Below are positions 36,027 through 48,900 of a stretch of DNA of 64,000 nt, piece by piece (within the stretch, counting starts at the first letter, position 1; each line of letters begins with the position of its first letter). A model generated the notes under the pieces. It saw nothing but the letters and a program-made list of their open reading frames with translations. It made no database searches and was not told where the DNA came from. Origin of the DNA: Helicobacter pylori (lineage in GTDB: Bacteria > Campylobacterota > Campylobacteria > Campylobacterales > Helicobacteraceae); assembly GCF_001653455.1 (NCBI RefSeq), contig NZ_CP011486.1, positions 1,426,001 to 1,490,000 of the forward strand. The letters run 5' to 3'. The translations under genes and the position numbers were made by a program.

Positions 36027-37194
36027 AAAAAAATCCCTCAAACTCTTTTTAGGGACTTATTTAGGCTCTTCGTTTGTGTTAATGCTGGTGATTAGTATCT
36101 TAGCGTTCAACTATGAAAAAAACGAAAAAATCAAAATGATACGCATGGACATGGACAAAATGGCTTCTAAAATCGCTAGCGAAGTGATCCAATTGCACAT
36201 GCAAACGCATGCAAATTACCACCACGCTTTAAACGCCCTCATTTCACGCTATAAAGACGCTTCCATAGCCCTTTTTGATAATCAAAGGCGTGTTTTGTAT
36301 TCCAATATCCCTGAAAGCGCGGATTTGATTAAAAACCATAAAGAAGTGGGCTTTTTTAGTTTTAAGGGGGAGTATTACCTTATGACTGATGAAACTTTCG
36401 CTCATTTAGGCGTGGCTAAAATGCTTTTTAAAAACGCTAAACCCCTTCATTTTTCTTCTTTGTATCGTAATATTATTTTAGTGTTTGTCGTAGCGTTTTT
36501 ATGCGTGATAGGGGTTTCTGTGTTTTTAGGGCGTTTGTTTTTAAAGCCCATCAGGAATGAAATCACGCGCATTGATCATTTTTTAAAAAACACCACGCAT
36601 GAATTAAACACCCCCATGAGCGCTTTAGTTCTATCCTTAAAAACTTTAGAAGACAGCCAACAACACCGCCGCATTAAAATCGCTATCCAGCGCATGAGTT
36701 TTTTATACCGCTCGCTTTCGTATTTAGTGATGCAAGATATTGAGCACGAATCCCCCATGCTTTTAGATTTAAAAGCCCTAATCATTAAAGAAAACACGCT
36801 TTTTAGCGAGATGATAGATTACCACAAGCTGGAATTTAAAAGCGATTTAGCGGGGGTGGAGTTTAAGGCTAAAGAGCAGGATTTCCTTTCGCTTTATAGT
36901 AATCTATTAATGAATGCGATCAAATACAGCGTGGTGCATGGGTATATTCATATAGAGCTAACGCCTGAGTTTTTGAAAGTGAAAAATTTAGGGTATGAAA
37001 TCCCTAAAGACAAGATCACTGAATTGAGCATCCGTTATGCGCGTTTCAATTCTAGCGTGTTGGGTTATGGTATAGGGCTAGATTTAGTGAAAAAAGTGTG
37101 CGAAAAGTATAAAATGCGTTTAGAAATTCACAGCGAGCCTTCTTTAAAAGGGTCGTTTCATGAAAATTCGTTTTGTATTTATTTTCAAGGATAA
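36023..37194 (+). pseudogene. crdS: Sensor histidine kinase CrdS, frameshifted at start
   Basis: The ATG at 36023 overlaps the crdR stop, but the frame hits TAG at 36050 after nine codons. The kinase reads in another frame to 37194. One more A in the A8 run (36026-36033) joins them as [19 protein letters not shown], which forms the first membrane segment. Without it the only in-frame start is GTG at 36076, which lacks half of that segment and has no ribosome site. The rest is intact: periplasmic domain, second membrane segment ([19 protein letters not shown]), H-box [12 protein letters not shown]-box LLMNAIKYS and G-box GYGIGLDLV. It would sense copper or nitrosative stress when in frame. Confidence 0.82.
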
Positions 37195-37196
37195 AA

Positions 37197-38591
37197 ATGC
37201 TTTCAGTGTATGAAAAAGTGAATGCCCTAGATAAAAGGGCGCTTGAAGAATTGCTTTTGAGCGAAGATGTTTTAATGGAAAACGCTGCGATGGCTTTAGA
37301 AAGGGCGGTTTTAAAAAACGCTGCTTTAGGTTCTAAAGTCATTATCCTTTGCGGGAGTGGGGATAACGGGGGCGATGGCTATGCGCTTTCTAGGCGTTTA
37401 ATGGGGCGTTTTAAGGTGCTAGTTTTTGAAATGAAGCCGGCAAAAAGCCCCATGTGCCAATTGCAAAAAGAAAGGGCCAAAAAAGTAGGGGTAATCATAA
37501 AAACATGGGAAGAAAATCATACCGATTTAGAATGCGATGCGTTAATAGATTGCGTGATAGGGAGTGCTTTTAAGGGCGAATTAGAGCCGTTTTTAAATTT
37601 TGAAAGCCTTTCTCAAAACGCGCGCTTTAAAATCGCTTGCGATATTCCTAGCGGGATAGATTCTAAAGGCAGAGTGGATAAAAGAGCGTTTAAAGCGGAT
37701 ACGACTGTCAGCATGGGCGCGATTAAATCATGTTTATTAAGCGATAGGGCTAAAGACTATGTGGGGGAATTGAAAGTGGGGGATTTGGGGGTTTTTCATG
37801 GCACTTATGAAAGCCCAACAGACACTTTTTTATTGGAAAAAAGCGATCTCAAATTGCCTTTAAGAGGGAAAAAAAACGCTCATAAGGGCGATTATGGGCA
37901 TGCGCATGTTCTTTTAGGCAAGCATAGCGGGGCGGGGTTATTGAGTGCATTGAGCGCGTTAAGTTTTGGGGCTGGAGTGGTGAGTGTCCAAGCTTTAGAA
38001 TGCGAGATAACTTCTAGTAACAAGCCTTTAGAATTGGTTTTTTGTGAAAATTTCCCTAACCAAACAAGCGCGTTCGCTCTTGGCATGGGTTTAGAAAATA
38101 TCCCAAAGGATTTTAAAATATGGCTTGAGATGGCTCCATGCGTCTTAGATGCGGGCGTTTTTTACCACAAAGAAGTGTTGCAAGCCCTAGAAAAAGAAGC
38201 CGTTTTGACCCCTCACCCTAAAGAGTTTTTATCGTTATTAAAATTAGTGGGGATCAACATAAGCATGCTAGAATTACTGGACAACAAGCTAGAAATCGCA
38301 AGGGATTTTTCTCAAAAATACCCCAAAGTGGTTTTGCTTTTAAAGGGGGCTAACACCCTAATCGCTCATCAAGGGCGGGTTTTTATCAACACTTTAGGGA
38401 GCGTGGCTTTGGCTAAAGCAGGGAGTGGCGATGTGTTAGCAGGGCTTATTTTGAGCCTGCTTTCTCAAAAACACACGCCTTTAGACGCCGCTATTAACGC
38501 AAGCTTAGCGCATGCTATAGCGAGTTTAGAGTTTAAAAACGATTACGCTTTAACGCCCCTAGATTTGATAGAAAAGATTCAATTATTATAA
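37197..38591 (+). CDS. nnr: Bifunctional NAD(P)HX epimerase/dehydratase
   Basis: Repairs hydrated NADH and NADPH. The N-terminal YjeF epimerase domain carries [18 protein letters not shown] and [11 protein letters not shown]. The C-terminal ADP-dependent dehydratase (ribokinase fold) carries [25 protein letters not shown] and [13 protein letters not shown] chose ATG at 37197 with CAAGG upstream; a frame to 37173 only reads into crdS. 464 aa. It lies 2 nt after crdS and 11 nt before dnaB. Confidence 0.93.
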   Translation: MLSVYEKVNALDKRALEELLLSEDVLMENAAMALERAVLKNAALGSKVIILCGSGDNGGDGYALSRRLMGRFKVLVFEMKPAKSPMCQLQKERAKKVGVIIKTWEENHTDLECDALIDCVIGSAFKGELEPFLNFESLSQNARFKIACDIPSGIDSKGRVDKRAFKADTTVSMGAIKSCLLSDRAKDYVGELKVGDLGVFHGTYESPTDTFLLEKSDLKLPLRGKKNAHKGDYGHAHVLLGKHSGAGLLSALSALSFGAGVVSVQALECEITSSNKPLELVFCENFPNQTSAFALGMGLENIPKDFKIWLEMAPCVLDAGVFYHKEVLQALEKEAVLTPHPKEFLSLLKLVGINISMLELLDNKLEIARDFSQKYPKVVLLLKGANTLIAHQGRVFINTLGSVALAKAGSGDVLAGLILSLLSQKHTPLDAAINASLAHAIASLEFKNDYALTPLDLIEKIQLL

Positions 38592-38602
38592 AAGGATGGA
38601 TA

Positions 38603-40063
38603 ATGAATAGCGTGGAACAATCGCAACGATTGCTAGAAATTGAAAGGATCGTGCTTTCAGGCATTGTGTTTGCAAACCATAAGATTGAAGAGATCCATAG
38701 CGTTTTAGAGCCTAGCGATTTTTACTACCCGCCCCATAGATTGTTTTTTGAAATCGCTTTAAAACTCCATGAAGAAAATTACCCGGTCGATGAGAATTTT
38801 ATCCGCCAAAAAATGTCTAAAGACAAGCAAATCAAAGAAGAAGATCTAGTCGCTATTTTTGCGGCAAGCCCCATAGACAATATTGAAGCTCATATAGAAG
38901 AGATTAAAAACGCCTCCATTAAACGAAAACTTCTTACTTTAGCCAACACCCTTAGAGAGCAATCCCTAGAAAGCTCGCAAAAATCCAGCGATATTTTAAA
39001 CGCCATAGAGCGAGAAGTCTATACGCTTTTAAATGGCAGCACGATAGAGGGCTTTAGGGATATTAAAGAAGTGCTTGCAAGTGCGATGGATCTCATTACA
39101 GAAAACCAAAAAAGGGGGAGTTTAGAAGTTACCGGTATACCGACTGGCTTTGCTCAATTGGATAATTACACGAGCGGTTTTAATCAAGGGAGTTTAGTCA
39201 TTATAGGCGCAAGGCCGTCTATGGGTAAGACTAGTTTGATGATGAACATGGTCTTATCCGCGCTCAATGACGATAGGGGGGTAGCGGTTTTTAGCCTGGA
39301 AATGTCAGCGGAGCAACTCGCTTTAAGGGCGTTATCAAGCCTCACTTCCATTAACATGCATGATTTAGAAAGCGGGAGGCTTGATGATGATCAATGGGAA
39401 AATTTAGCCAAATGTTTTGATGATATTTCTCAAAAAAAACTTTTTTTCTATGATAAAAGTTATTTAGGGATCAATCAAGTCCGCTTGCAACTACGAAAGC
39501 TTAAATCCCAGCACAAGGAATTAGGGATCGCTTTTATTGACTATTTGCAACTCATGTCAGGGAGCAAAGCCACTAAAGAACGCCATGAGCAAATCGCTGA
39601 AATTTCAAGGGAGCTTAAAACTTTAGCCAGAGAATTAGAAATCCCTATTATAGCGTTAGTCCAACTCAACCGCAGCCTAGAAAACAGAGACGATAAGCGC
39701 CCCATTCTTTCAGATATTAAAGACAGCGGGGGGATTGAACAAGATGCAGATATTGTCTTATTTTTGTATAGAGGCTATATTTATCAAGTGAGGGCTGAAG
39801 ACAACAAAATAGACAAGCTTAAAAAAGAAGGCAAGATTGAAGAAGCGCAAGAGTTGCGTTTAAAGGTTAATGAAGAAAGGCGTGTCCATAAGCAAAATGG
39901 CAGCATTGAAGAGGCTGAAATCATTGTGGCTAAAAATAGGAATGGGGCTACAGGAACGGTATATACGCGCTTTAACGCTCCTTTCACGCGCTATGAAGAC
40001 ATGCCTATAGATCCTCATTTAGAAGAAGGGCAAGAAACTAAATTTGAAATGCCCATAACTTGA
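38603..40063 (+). CDS. dnaB: Replicative DNA helicase DnaB
   Basis: Hexameric helicase at the replication fork. N-terminal DnaG-interacting domain (residues 1-150), linker, and RecA-like motor: Walker A GARPSMGKTS, VFSLEMSAEQLALRAL, Walker B FIDYLQLM, and DSGGIEQDADIVLFLYR. 486 aa, with an acidic C-terminus, normal for H. pylori. Ribosome site AAAGGATGG is upstream. Its TGA overlaps the TTG start of comEC. Confidence 0.97.
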   Translation: MNSVEQSQRLLEIERIVLSGIVFANHKIEEIHSVLEPSDFYYPPHRLFFEIALKLHEENYPVDENFIRQKMSKDKQIKEEDLVAIFAASPIDNIEAHIEEIKNASIKRKLLTLANTLREQSLESSQKSSDILNAIEREVYTLLNGSTIEGFRDIKEVLASAMDLITENQKRGSLEVTGIPTGFAQLDNYTSGFNQGSLVIIGARPSMGKTSLMMNMVLSALNDDRGVAVFSLEMSAEQLALRALSSLTSINMHDLESGRLDDDQWENLAKCFDDISQKKLFFYDKSYLGINQVRLQLRKLKSQHKELGIAFIDYLQLMSGSKATKERHEQIAEISRELKTLARELEIPIIALVQLNRSLENRDDKRPILSDIKDSGGIEQDADIVLFLYRGYIYQVRAEDNKIDKLKKEGKIEEAQELRLKVNEERRVHKQNGSIEEAEIIVAKNRNGATGTVYTRFNAPFTRYEDMPIDPHLEEGQETKFEMPIT

Positions 40064-41376
40064 AAGACAAAACCTTTCAAGGGGCGTTTGAACTTCTTTC
40101 AACCCCCAAAGAATACTTGTGGTGTGGGGTGGTTTTAAGCCTTTTGTTTGCCATTAACCTCTATGTAGAATACTTGAATTACCAAAAGCTTGATTTTTCA
40201 AAACCTACCAGTTTGGACGCTCAAATCTTGTTGCAATACCCTAAAACGAACAACCAAAAATCCTATTTCGTCTTAAAACTCCAATCTAAAGGCATGATTT
40301 TTTACACCACCATTAAAGAGCCTTTAAAAAACCTCCAATACCGCCATGCGCATTTTTTTGGCAAAATCAAGCCTTGCTCGTTTTTGGAGTCGTTAAAATC
40401 ATGCTTTTTTCAAACCTTTTCTTTTTCTTTAACACGCAAACATGATTTTAAATCTTACTTGCGCCACTTGATTGATAGCGTCCATGAAAACGCTTTGGTT
40501 AGCAATTTGTATCGAGCGCTTTTTATAGGGGATAGCTTGAATAAAGATTTAAGAGACAAAGCCAACGCGCTAGGGATCAACCACTTATTAGCCATTAGTG
40601 GGTTCCATTTAGGGATTTTGAGCGCGAGCGTGTATTTCCTTTTCTCTCTCTTTTATACTCCCTTACAAAAACGCTATTTCCCTTACAGGAACGCTTTTTA
40701 TGATATAGGGGTTTTGGTGTGGGTTTTTTTGCTAGGGTATTTATTGCTGTTAGATTTTTTACCCTCTTTTTTCAGGGCGTTTTTAATGGGCTTATTAGGG
40801 TTTTTGGCATGCTTTTTTGGGGTAAGGATTTTGAGTTTTAAACTTTTGATTTTAGCATGCTGTATCGCTATCGCTCTGCTTCCTAAATTGCTCTTTAGCG
40901 TGGGGTTTTTGCTTTCTGTTTGCGGGGTGTGGTATATCTTTTTATTTTTAAAACACACTCAAGCCTTTTTTAAAACCCCCTCTTTTTGGATGCGATTTTT
41001 TCAAGTTGTAAGCTTGAGCGCGCTGGTGTTTTTAAACATGCTCATTATTGTGCATGCCTTTTTCCCTATGTTTTCGCCCTACCAACTTTTTAGCATTCCT
41101 TTAGGGTTGGTTTTTATCGTGTTTTTCCCTTTGAGTTTGTTCTTGCATGCGGTGGGTTTGGGGTCTTTATTGGATCAAATGTTAAGCATGCCTTTAATAA
41201 TCCCCACAATCTCTATTTTTTCGCCCTTATGGCTTTTAGGGGTGCATTTGTTTTTAACGATTCTAAGCGCGCGATTTTTTAAAGTCTATTTAAGCATGCA
41301 TGTTTTAAGCGCGGGCTTTTTCTTGTATTGTTGCTATCAATATATTATAATGCCTAGTTCAATGGTAGGGGGTTAA
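40060..41376 (+). CDS. comEC: ComEC/Rec2-type DNA uptake channel
   Basis: Inner-membrane channel that passes single-stranded DNA to the cytoplasm during natural transformation. 438 aa with many hydrophobic segments. The competence motif is in NHLLAISGFHLGILSASVYF. It lacks the C-terminal beta-lactamase-like domain found in Bacillus ComEC, as usual in Helicobacter, so the nuclease step must be elsewhere. TTG start overlaps the dnaB stop (TTGA). Confidence 0.88.
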   Translation: MKDKTFQGAFELLSTPKEYLWCGVVLSLLFAINLYVEYLNYQKLDFSKPTSLDAQILLQYPKTNNQKSYFVLKLQSKGMIFYTTIKEPLKNLQYRHAHFFGKIKPCSFLESLKSCFFQTFSFSLTRKHDFKSYLRHLIDSVHENALVSNLYRALFIGDSLNKDLRDKANALGINHLLAISGFHLGILSASVYFLFSLFYTPLQKRYFPYRNAFYDIGVLVWVFLLGYLLLLDFLPSFFRAFLMGLLGFLACFFGVRILSFKLLILACCIAIALLPKLLFSVGFLLSVCGVWYIFLFLKHTQAFFKTPSFWMRFFQVVSLSALVFLNMLIIVHAFFPMFSPYQLFSIPLGLVFIVFFPLSLFLHAVGLGSLLDQMLSMPLIIPTISIFSPLWLLGVHLFLTILSARFFKVYLSMHVLSAGFFLYCCYQYIIMPSSMVGG

Positions 41377-41445
41377 GGGCAATATCATGTTAAATTCAAG
41401 CGTGCCTTAAGGGTTTATAGAAGTCATTTACTAGGGATCAAATAA

Positions 41446-42330
41446 TTGCTTAAAAAAATCACGCACAAAATCAAAGCCTTAAGCGAATTGGTCGCTTTGG
41501 AGCATACGATATTTTCTAGCATGTTTTTACTCATGGCTATGGTCATAAGCTCCTATCAAAAAAATCAAACGCTCTTTTTTGGGCTAGAAACCTTAATCCT
41601 TTGTTTTTTAGCCTTACTAGGGGCGAGAAATTTCGCTATGGGGTTTAACCGCTTAGTGGATAGAGATATTGATAAGGACAACCCAAGGACGAAAAACCGC
41701 CCAAGCGTAGATGGCCGGATTAGCGTTAAGGGCATGGTGGTTTTTAGCGCTTTAAACGCCCTTTTATTCGTGGGTGTGAGCTATTTCATTAACCCTTTAG
41801 CGTTCAAGCTTTCTTGGCCTTTTTTAATCATTTTAGGGGGGTATTCGTATTTCAAACGCTTTTCTTCTTTGGCGCATTTTATCGTGGGTTTGGCTCTAGG
41901 GCTAGCCCCCATTGCCGGGAGTGTGGCGGTTTTAGGCGCGATCCCTTTATGGAATGTTTTTTTGGCTTTAGGGGTGATGCTATGGGTGGCAGGGTTTGAC
42001 TTGCTCTATTCTTTACAAGATATGGAGTTTGATAAAGAAAGGGGCTTGTTTTCCATTCCTAGTCAATTAGGGGAAAAATGGTGCTTGAATCTCTCAAGGC
42101 TCTCGCACCTTGTAGCGCTGATATGTTGGCTTTTTTTTGTAAAGTGCTATAATGGGGGGCTTTTTGCGTATTTAGGTTTGGGGGTTTCAGCCTTGATTTT
42201 ACTCTATGAACAGATCTTAGTGGCTAGGGATTATAAAAACATTCCTAAGGCTTTTTTTGTGAGTAATGGCTATTTGGGGGTGGTGTTTTTTATTTTTATC
42301 GTCCTTGATGTGGGGTTCAAACATGCATGA
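41446..42330 (+). CDS. ubiA: UbiA-family prenyltransferase (probable MqnP)
   Basis: Integral membrane prenyltransferase of 294 aa. Aspartate-rich motif NRLVDRDIDKDNPRTKNRP and second motif DLLYSLQDMEFDKERG bind the Mg-prenyl diphosphate. Often annotated as 4-hydroxybenzoate octaprenyltransferase. Because H. pylori makes menaquinone by the futalosine route and has no ubiquinone, the likely job is prenylation in that route. Start is TTG with AGGGA upstream; no ATG is suitable. The end overlaps the next gene by 8 nt. Confidence 0.85.
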   Translation: MLKKITHKIKALSELVALEHTIFSSMFLLMAMVISSYQKNQTLFFGLETLILCFLALLGARNFAMGFNRLVDRDIDKDNPRTKNRPSVDGRISVKGMVVFSALNALLFVGVSYFINPLAFKLSWPFLIILGGYSYFKRFSSLAHFIVGLALGLAPIAGSVAVLGAIPLWNVFLALGVMLWVAGFDLLYSLQDMEFDKERGLFSIPSQLGEKWCLNLSRLSHLVALICWLFFVKCYNGGLFAYLGLGVSALILLYEQILVARDYKNIPKAFFVSNGYLGVVFFIFIVLDVGFKHA

Positions 42331-42817
42331 GTTGGTTTTAAAAACCCAAGCTTTAGGGTTTGAAACCCGTTTAGTCCAATGCGATCTATCGCTTTCTTAT
42401 GAAAGGTTTATTTCTAAAAGCAAACGCTCTTTAGCGATCTTAGAAGAATTTGATTTGTTAAATTCTGGCTTTGATTTTTCACGCTTGAAAGTGGAAAACG
42501 ACACTTTGGAATTGCTCAAAGCAATGTATCTTAAACTAGAAAAATTAGAAAGCTTGCTTTTAAAGGAAAAATTGCTTGGATTGGAGCAAGATAACCGCAT
42601 CATAGCGTTAGGGCATGGATTAATTTGCGTGAAAAAACAAAGCTTGATAGCGCCTCAAACTTACTACGGGCGTTGCGTGTTAGAAGGGAAAATCCTAGCC
42701 TTTTTTGGCGTGGCTAGGGATAAGAGCGTTTTAGAAATCACGCGCATGCACGCCCTAGACATTAAGCGTTATGATTCTTTCATTGTCCATAGCGAAAGAA
42801 AAGGGTTAAAATTATGA
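42323..42817 (+). CDS. Conserved hypothetical protein, 164 aa
   Basis: No family is recognised. I chose ATG at 42323, overlapping ubiA, giving MHELVLKTQALGFETRL; a frame to 42266 only shadows ubiA. The protein is soluble, with a helical middle (ELLKAMYLKLEKLESLLLKEKL) and a C-terminal beta-rich half (IIALGHGLICVKKQ; YYGRCVLEGKILAFFGVAR). The beta-rich half recalls a PilZ-like fold but lacks clear RxxxR and DxSxxG motifs, so c-di-GMP binding is not claimed. It lies in a run of five close-packed genes. Confidence 0.8.
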   Translation: MHELVLKTQALGFETRLVQCDLSLSYERFISKSKRSLAILEEFDLLNSGFDFSRLKVENDTLELLKAMYLKLEKLESLLLKEKLLGLEQDNRIIALGHGLICVKKQSLIAPQTYYGRCVLEGKILAFFGVARDKSVLEITRMHALDIKRYDSFIVHSERKGLKL

Positions 42818-42829
42818 ACGGGAGCAATC

Positions 42830-43336
42830 ATGTTATCTTCTAATGATGTGTTTATGGTCGTTTTAGGGGCGATTTTATTGGTGTTGGTGTGCTTGGTGGG
42901 GTATTTGTATTTTAAAGAAAAAGAGTTTTACCATAAAATGAGGCGTTTAGAAAAAACCTTAGACGAATCCTATCAAGAAAATTACATTTATTCTAAACGC
43001 TTGAAAGAATTAGAGGGGCGTTTAGAAGGCCTTTCTTTAGAAAAAAGCGCTAAAGAGGATAGCTCATTAAAAACGACCCTTTCGCACCTTTATAGCCAGT
43101 TGCAAGAAATCCAAAAATCCATGGATAAAGAGTGCGATTATTTAGAAGAAAAAATCATTATTTTAGAAAACAAATTCAAAGACATGGGGCATTATGCCGC
43201 TAGCGATGAAATCAATGAAAAACAGGTTTTGAAAATGTATCAAGAAGGTTATAGCGTGGATTCTATTTCCAAAGAATTTAAAGTGAGTAAGGGCGAAGTG
43301 GAATTTATACTGAACATGGCAGGGTTAAAATGGTAG
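42830..43336 (+). CDS. Membrane-anchored coiled-coil protein with HTH-like end
   Basis: 168 aa. One N-terminal membrane segment ([20 protein letters not shown], residues 8-27), then a long coiled coil (about 35-120), then a helix-turn-helix-like end ([20 protein letters not shown]). This resembles small DUF6115-type proteins often found near motility genes in other bacteria. Function unknown. DNA binding from the membrane is possible but unproven; the helix pair may bind a protein instead. Its stop overlaps psd by 7 nt. Confidence 0.8.
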   Translation: MLSSNDVFMVVLGAILLVLVCLVGYLYFKEKEFYHKMRRLEKTLDESYQENYIYSKRLKELEGRLEGLSLEKSAKEDSSLKTTLSHLYSQLQEIQKSMDKECDYLEEKIIILENKFKDMGHYAASDEINEKQVLKMYQEGYSVDSISKEFKVSKGEVEFILNMAGLKW

Positions 43337-44122
43337 CTTTAAGCAACGCTCTTTCAAGGGTTTTTGGCTTTTTGGCTGGCTATGAATTCCCTTCTTTTAT
43401 CCAAAAATGCATCAACGCCCTTTATGTTAAGATTTTTAAAATTGATTTGAGCGAGTTTGAGCCTTTGGGAAATTATAAGAGTTTGAACGCTCTTTTCACA
43501 CGCTCTTTAAAAAAAGAACGGCCCTTTGACAAAGCCCCTAATATTTGCATTGCACCATGCGATTCTTTGATCACCGAATGCACTTTTTTAGACAACGATA
43601 CTGCTTTACAGATTAAAGGCATGCCCTATAAAGCGCATGAATTGGTGGGCGAAATCAACCCCTTAGATTCTTCTTTTTTCTATGTGAATTTTTACCTTTC
43701 GCCTAAAGATTACCACCACTACCACGCCCCTTGCGATTTGGAAATTCTAGAGGCTCGTTATTTTGTGGGGAAATTATTACCAGTCAATAAGCCCTCATTA
43801 AATAAAAACAAAAATTTGTTCGTGGGCAATGAAAGGGTGGCGCTTGTTGCAAGAGACATTCAAGGCAATCAATTGTATTTTGTGGCGGTAGGGGCGTTGA
43901 ATGTGGGTAAAATGCGGTTTAATTTTGATAAAAATATCCAAACTAACGCTAAAGCCCGTTTCACGCAAACCTATTCTTACAGCCCTCCCATTAAGGTGAA
44001 AAAGGGGGATAATTTAGGGAATTTTGAAATGGGATCTACCATTGTTTTATTCATTCAAAACACCGCTTTTAAAGATTTAAGGGAAAAAAGCGTGAAGTTT
44101 GGGGAAAGTATAGGGGAATTTC

Positions 44123-44133
<11 letters not shown>
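43330..44133 (+). CDS. psd: Phosphatidylserine decarboxylase proenzyme
   Basis: Converts phosphatidylserine to phosphatidylethanolamine. Self-cleavage at the MGST motif ([11 protein letters not shown], near the C-terminus) creates the pyruvoyl group. The His-rich [10 protein letters not shown] is the conserved catalytic-site segment. 267 aa. GTG/ATG choice: the ATG at 43330 overlaps the previous gene. The stop overlaps nadA by 11 nt. Confidence 0.95.
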
Positions 44134-45954
<1,821 letters not shown>

Positions 45955-45977
45955 AAACTTTAAAAGGGGTTATTGAT

Positions 45978-48900
45978 ATGCTAAAAAAATATTTAGAAGG
46001 CATTAAAAACATCACGCCTAAAGAGAACGAACTCATGCACCGTCGCCCTTTAGAAGACTTACTTATAAGTTTAAAAGACAATTTCAATAAAGAATTTAAG
46101 ATTGAACATGAGCCTAACAGAGACAAACAAGGGGGTCAGCCTGATTTTCGCGTTTCTTATCAAGGGCTTAACATCGGCTATATAGAAAATAAAAGGGTAG
46201 GGACTAATCTTAGCCAGCTCTTAAAAAGCGATCAAATCATTAAATATTTAGAATTGAATCCCAACCTCATGCTCACCGATTACCTTAATTTCGTGTGGGT
46301 AGGGAAAGATGAAGAGGATAAGCCTTTAATTAAAAAGGAAATCTCTATCGCTAGCCTTGATGAACCCTCTAAACCCTTAAAACCCACACCACAAACCGAG
46401 CGCGATCTCATTGAATTTTTTAGAGGCTTTTTCAACTATGAAGCAGCGCCTATCGCTAACGCCAAAGATTTTGCAACGCATTTAAGCGCGCCCACCAAGC
46501 ATTTAAAAAACGCTTTAATCCAATACCAAGAAAAACCGCAAGTTTCTAGCATTTTTAACAATTTTAAAGAATATCTTTATGAAGAATTGAGCTTTGAAGA
46601 TTTTAGCGATGCATTCGCTCAAACGCTCACTTACAGCCTTTTTCTAGCCAAGCTCAACCACCCCTTTGAAAAAATCAATTGGGATAACGTGAGGAGCTCC
46701 ATCCCTAAAAATTTCGCCGTGATCAGAGAGATGGCGGATTTTTTAAAGAGGCTTGATGGGATCAGAGAAATCCAATGGCTTTTAGATGAAATTTTAATCT
46801 TAATCAATCATGTTGATATGGGCTCTATTATTAAAGATTTGAATGACGATAAAGACCCTTATTTGCACTTTTATGAAACCTTTTTAAGCGCTTATGACCC
46901 TAAATTGCGAGAGAAGAAGGGCGTGTACTACACCCCAGATTCTGTGGTGAAATTCATCATTAACGCTTTGGATAGCCTGCTCAAAACGCATTTCAAAGAC
47001 GCTCCCTTAGGCTTAAAAAGCGCTTTAGATAACGAGAACATCAAGCTCTTAGACTTTGCTACCGGCACAGGCACTTTTTTATTGGAAGCGTTCAAAAAAG
47101 CGTTAGAAGTGAGAAAAACAAGCGATGGGGGCATCTCCACTAAAGAAGACAAATACCAAAACCTCTTAAAGCAATTTTATGGGTTTGAATACTTGATCGC
47201 TCCTTATGCGATCGCTCATTTGAATCTCAGTCAAGCCTTTAAGGAGGAATTTAAAAGGCCTCTCAAAGAAAACGATGCACTCAAAATCGTTTTGACCAAC
47301 ACCCTCATACAGCCTAGTGAGATCGCCGCTTATCGGGGGCTAAACCCGATTTTTGAAAAAGAACTTTTAAGCGCTCAAGAAATTAAGAAAGATGAAAAGA
47401 TCCTTATCATCACCGGTAACCCCCCTTATAGCGGGGCGAGCAGCAATAAAGGCTTGTTTGAATGGGAAGTGAGAGCCACTTACGGCATAGAGCCTAAATT
47501 TCAAACTATAGAAACCAAGAAAAATGTTAAACTCACCGACGAAATCCAAACGCTTTTAAAGAACATTCAAGCCCAAAAACAAGGTCACGAAGACGACAGC
47601 AAAAAAGCCCTAAAGACACTTAAAAACCTCCATTCTAAATACAAACTGCAAAAGGAGAAAAACCCTAAATGGCTTTTAGATGATTACGTGAAATTCATGC
47701 GTTTCGCTCAAAACAAGATCGAATCATTAGGGCATGGCCTTTTTGGCTTCATCTCTAACAACAGCTTTTTAGATAACCCGACTTTTAGGGGGTTAAGGCG
47801 TTCTCTTTTAGGATGCTACGATGAGCTTTATATCTTAAACTTGCATGGAGGCGCTAGGAAAAAGGAGCTAACCCCACAAAACACAAAAGATGAAAACGTT
47901 TTCAATATCATGCAAGGCGTCTCCATTAACCTCTTTGTCAAAAGCCCGCAAGCAACCAAGCCAAAAATCTTTTATTATGATGTGTATGGCGAAAGGGCTG
48001 AAAAATACGCTTTTTTAGCCCAAAACGATTTGAATAGTATTGAATGGCTTGAGCTTACCCCAAGAGAGCCTTTTTACTTACTCATACCCCAAGAAACGCT
48101 CTTGATAGAGGAATACGAGCAAGGGTTTAGCGTTCAGGAGATGTTTCAAGTTGGAAGCACCGGTATTTGTTCTCAACGAGATCATGTCGTTTTCCATAAA
48201 GAAAAAGAAAGCTTGCTAAAGCTTTTAAAAGATTTTTCAACCTTAGAGCCTAGCGAGTTACGCAGAAAATATGAAATCAAAAAAGATGGCAGAGATTGGC
48301 GATTAGAATATGCTATTAAAGATGTTAAAGCAAATGCTAATAACCTAGAAGAATACATTGTTTTGTGCCAATACCGCCCTTTTGATTTTTACTACACTTA
48401 TTATACCGGTAAATCAAAGTCTTTTATCGCTTATCCACGAGACGAAGTTTTTAAGCACATGTTACCCCCCCCCCCCCCAACAAGCTCTAAAACACCCAAT
48501 CAAACGCGCAAAAATGTCGTGCTCAACACCCCACGACAAAGCAAAATGCATGGCGAATGGCGTTATGTGATGGTGCATAAAGAATTAGTTGATATAAATC
48601 TAATAGCTTCGGCAGGAAGCATGGGGGTAGGAGTTAATTACCCCCTTTATCAATTCAACAACCCCAACTACACCGAAAATTTTACGCCAGAGTTTAGAAA
48701 CTTTATAGACAAGCATTATAACCACGCTTTTGAGCCGCTAGAGGTTTTAGGCTATATTTATGCGTTATTGTATTCCCCAAACTACCGCAAGCGTTATGAA
48801 GACTTTCTCAAAGCCGATTACCCTAAAATCCTTTTCACAAACAATAAAGACTTATTTAGAGCCTTAAGCCTTTTAGGGATTGAATTGATCGGCTTGCATG

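Noticed and set aside
48358-48570. Second frame across the C14 tract of the type IIG gene
   Set aside because: No family features; the main frame continues with a coherent recognition region.
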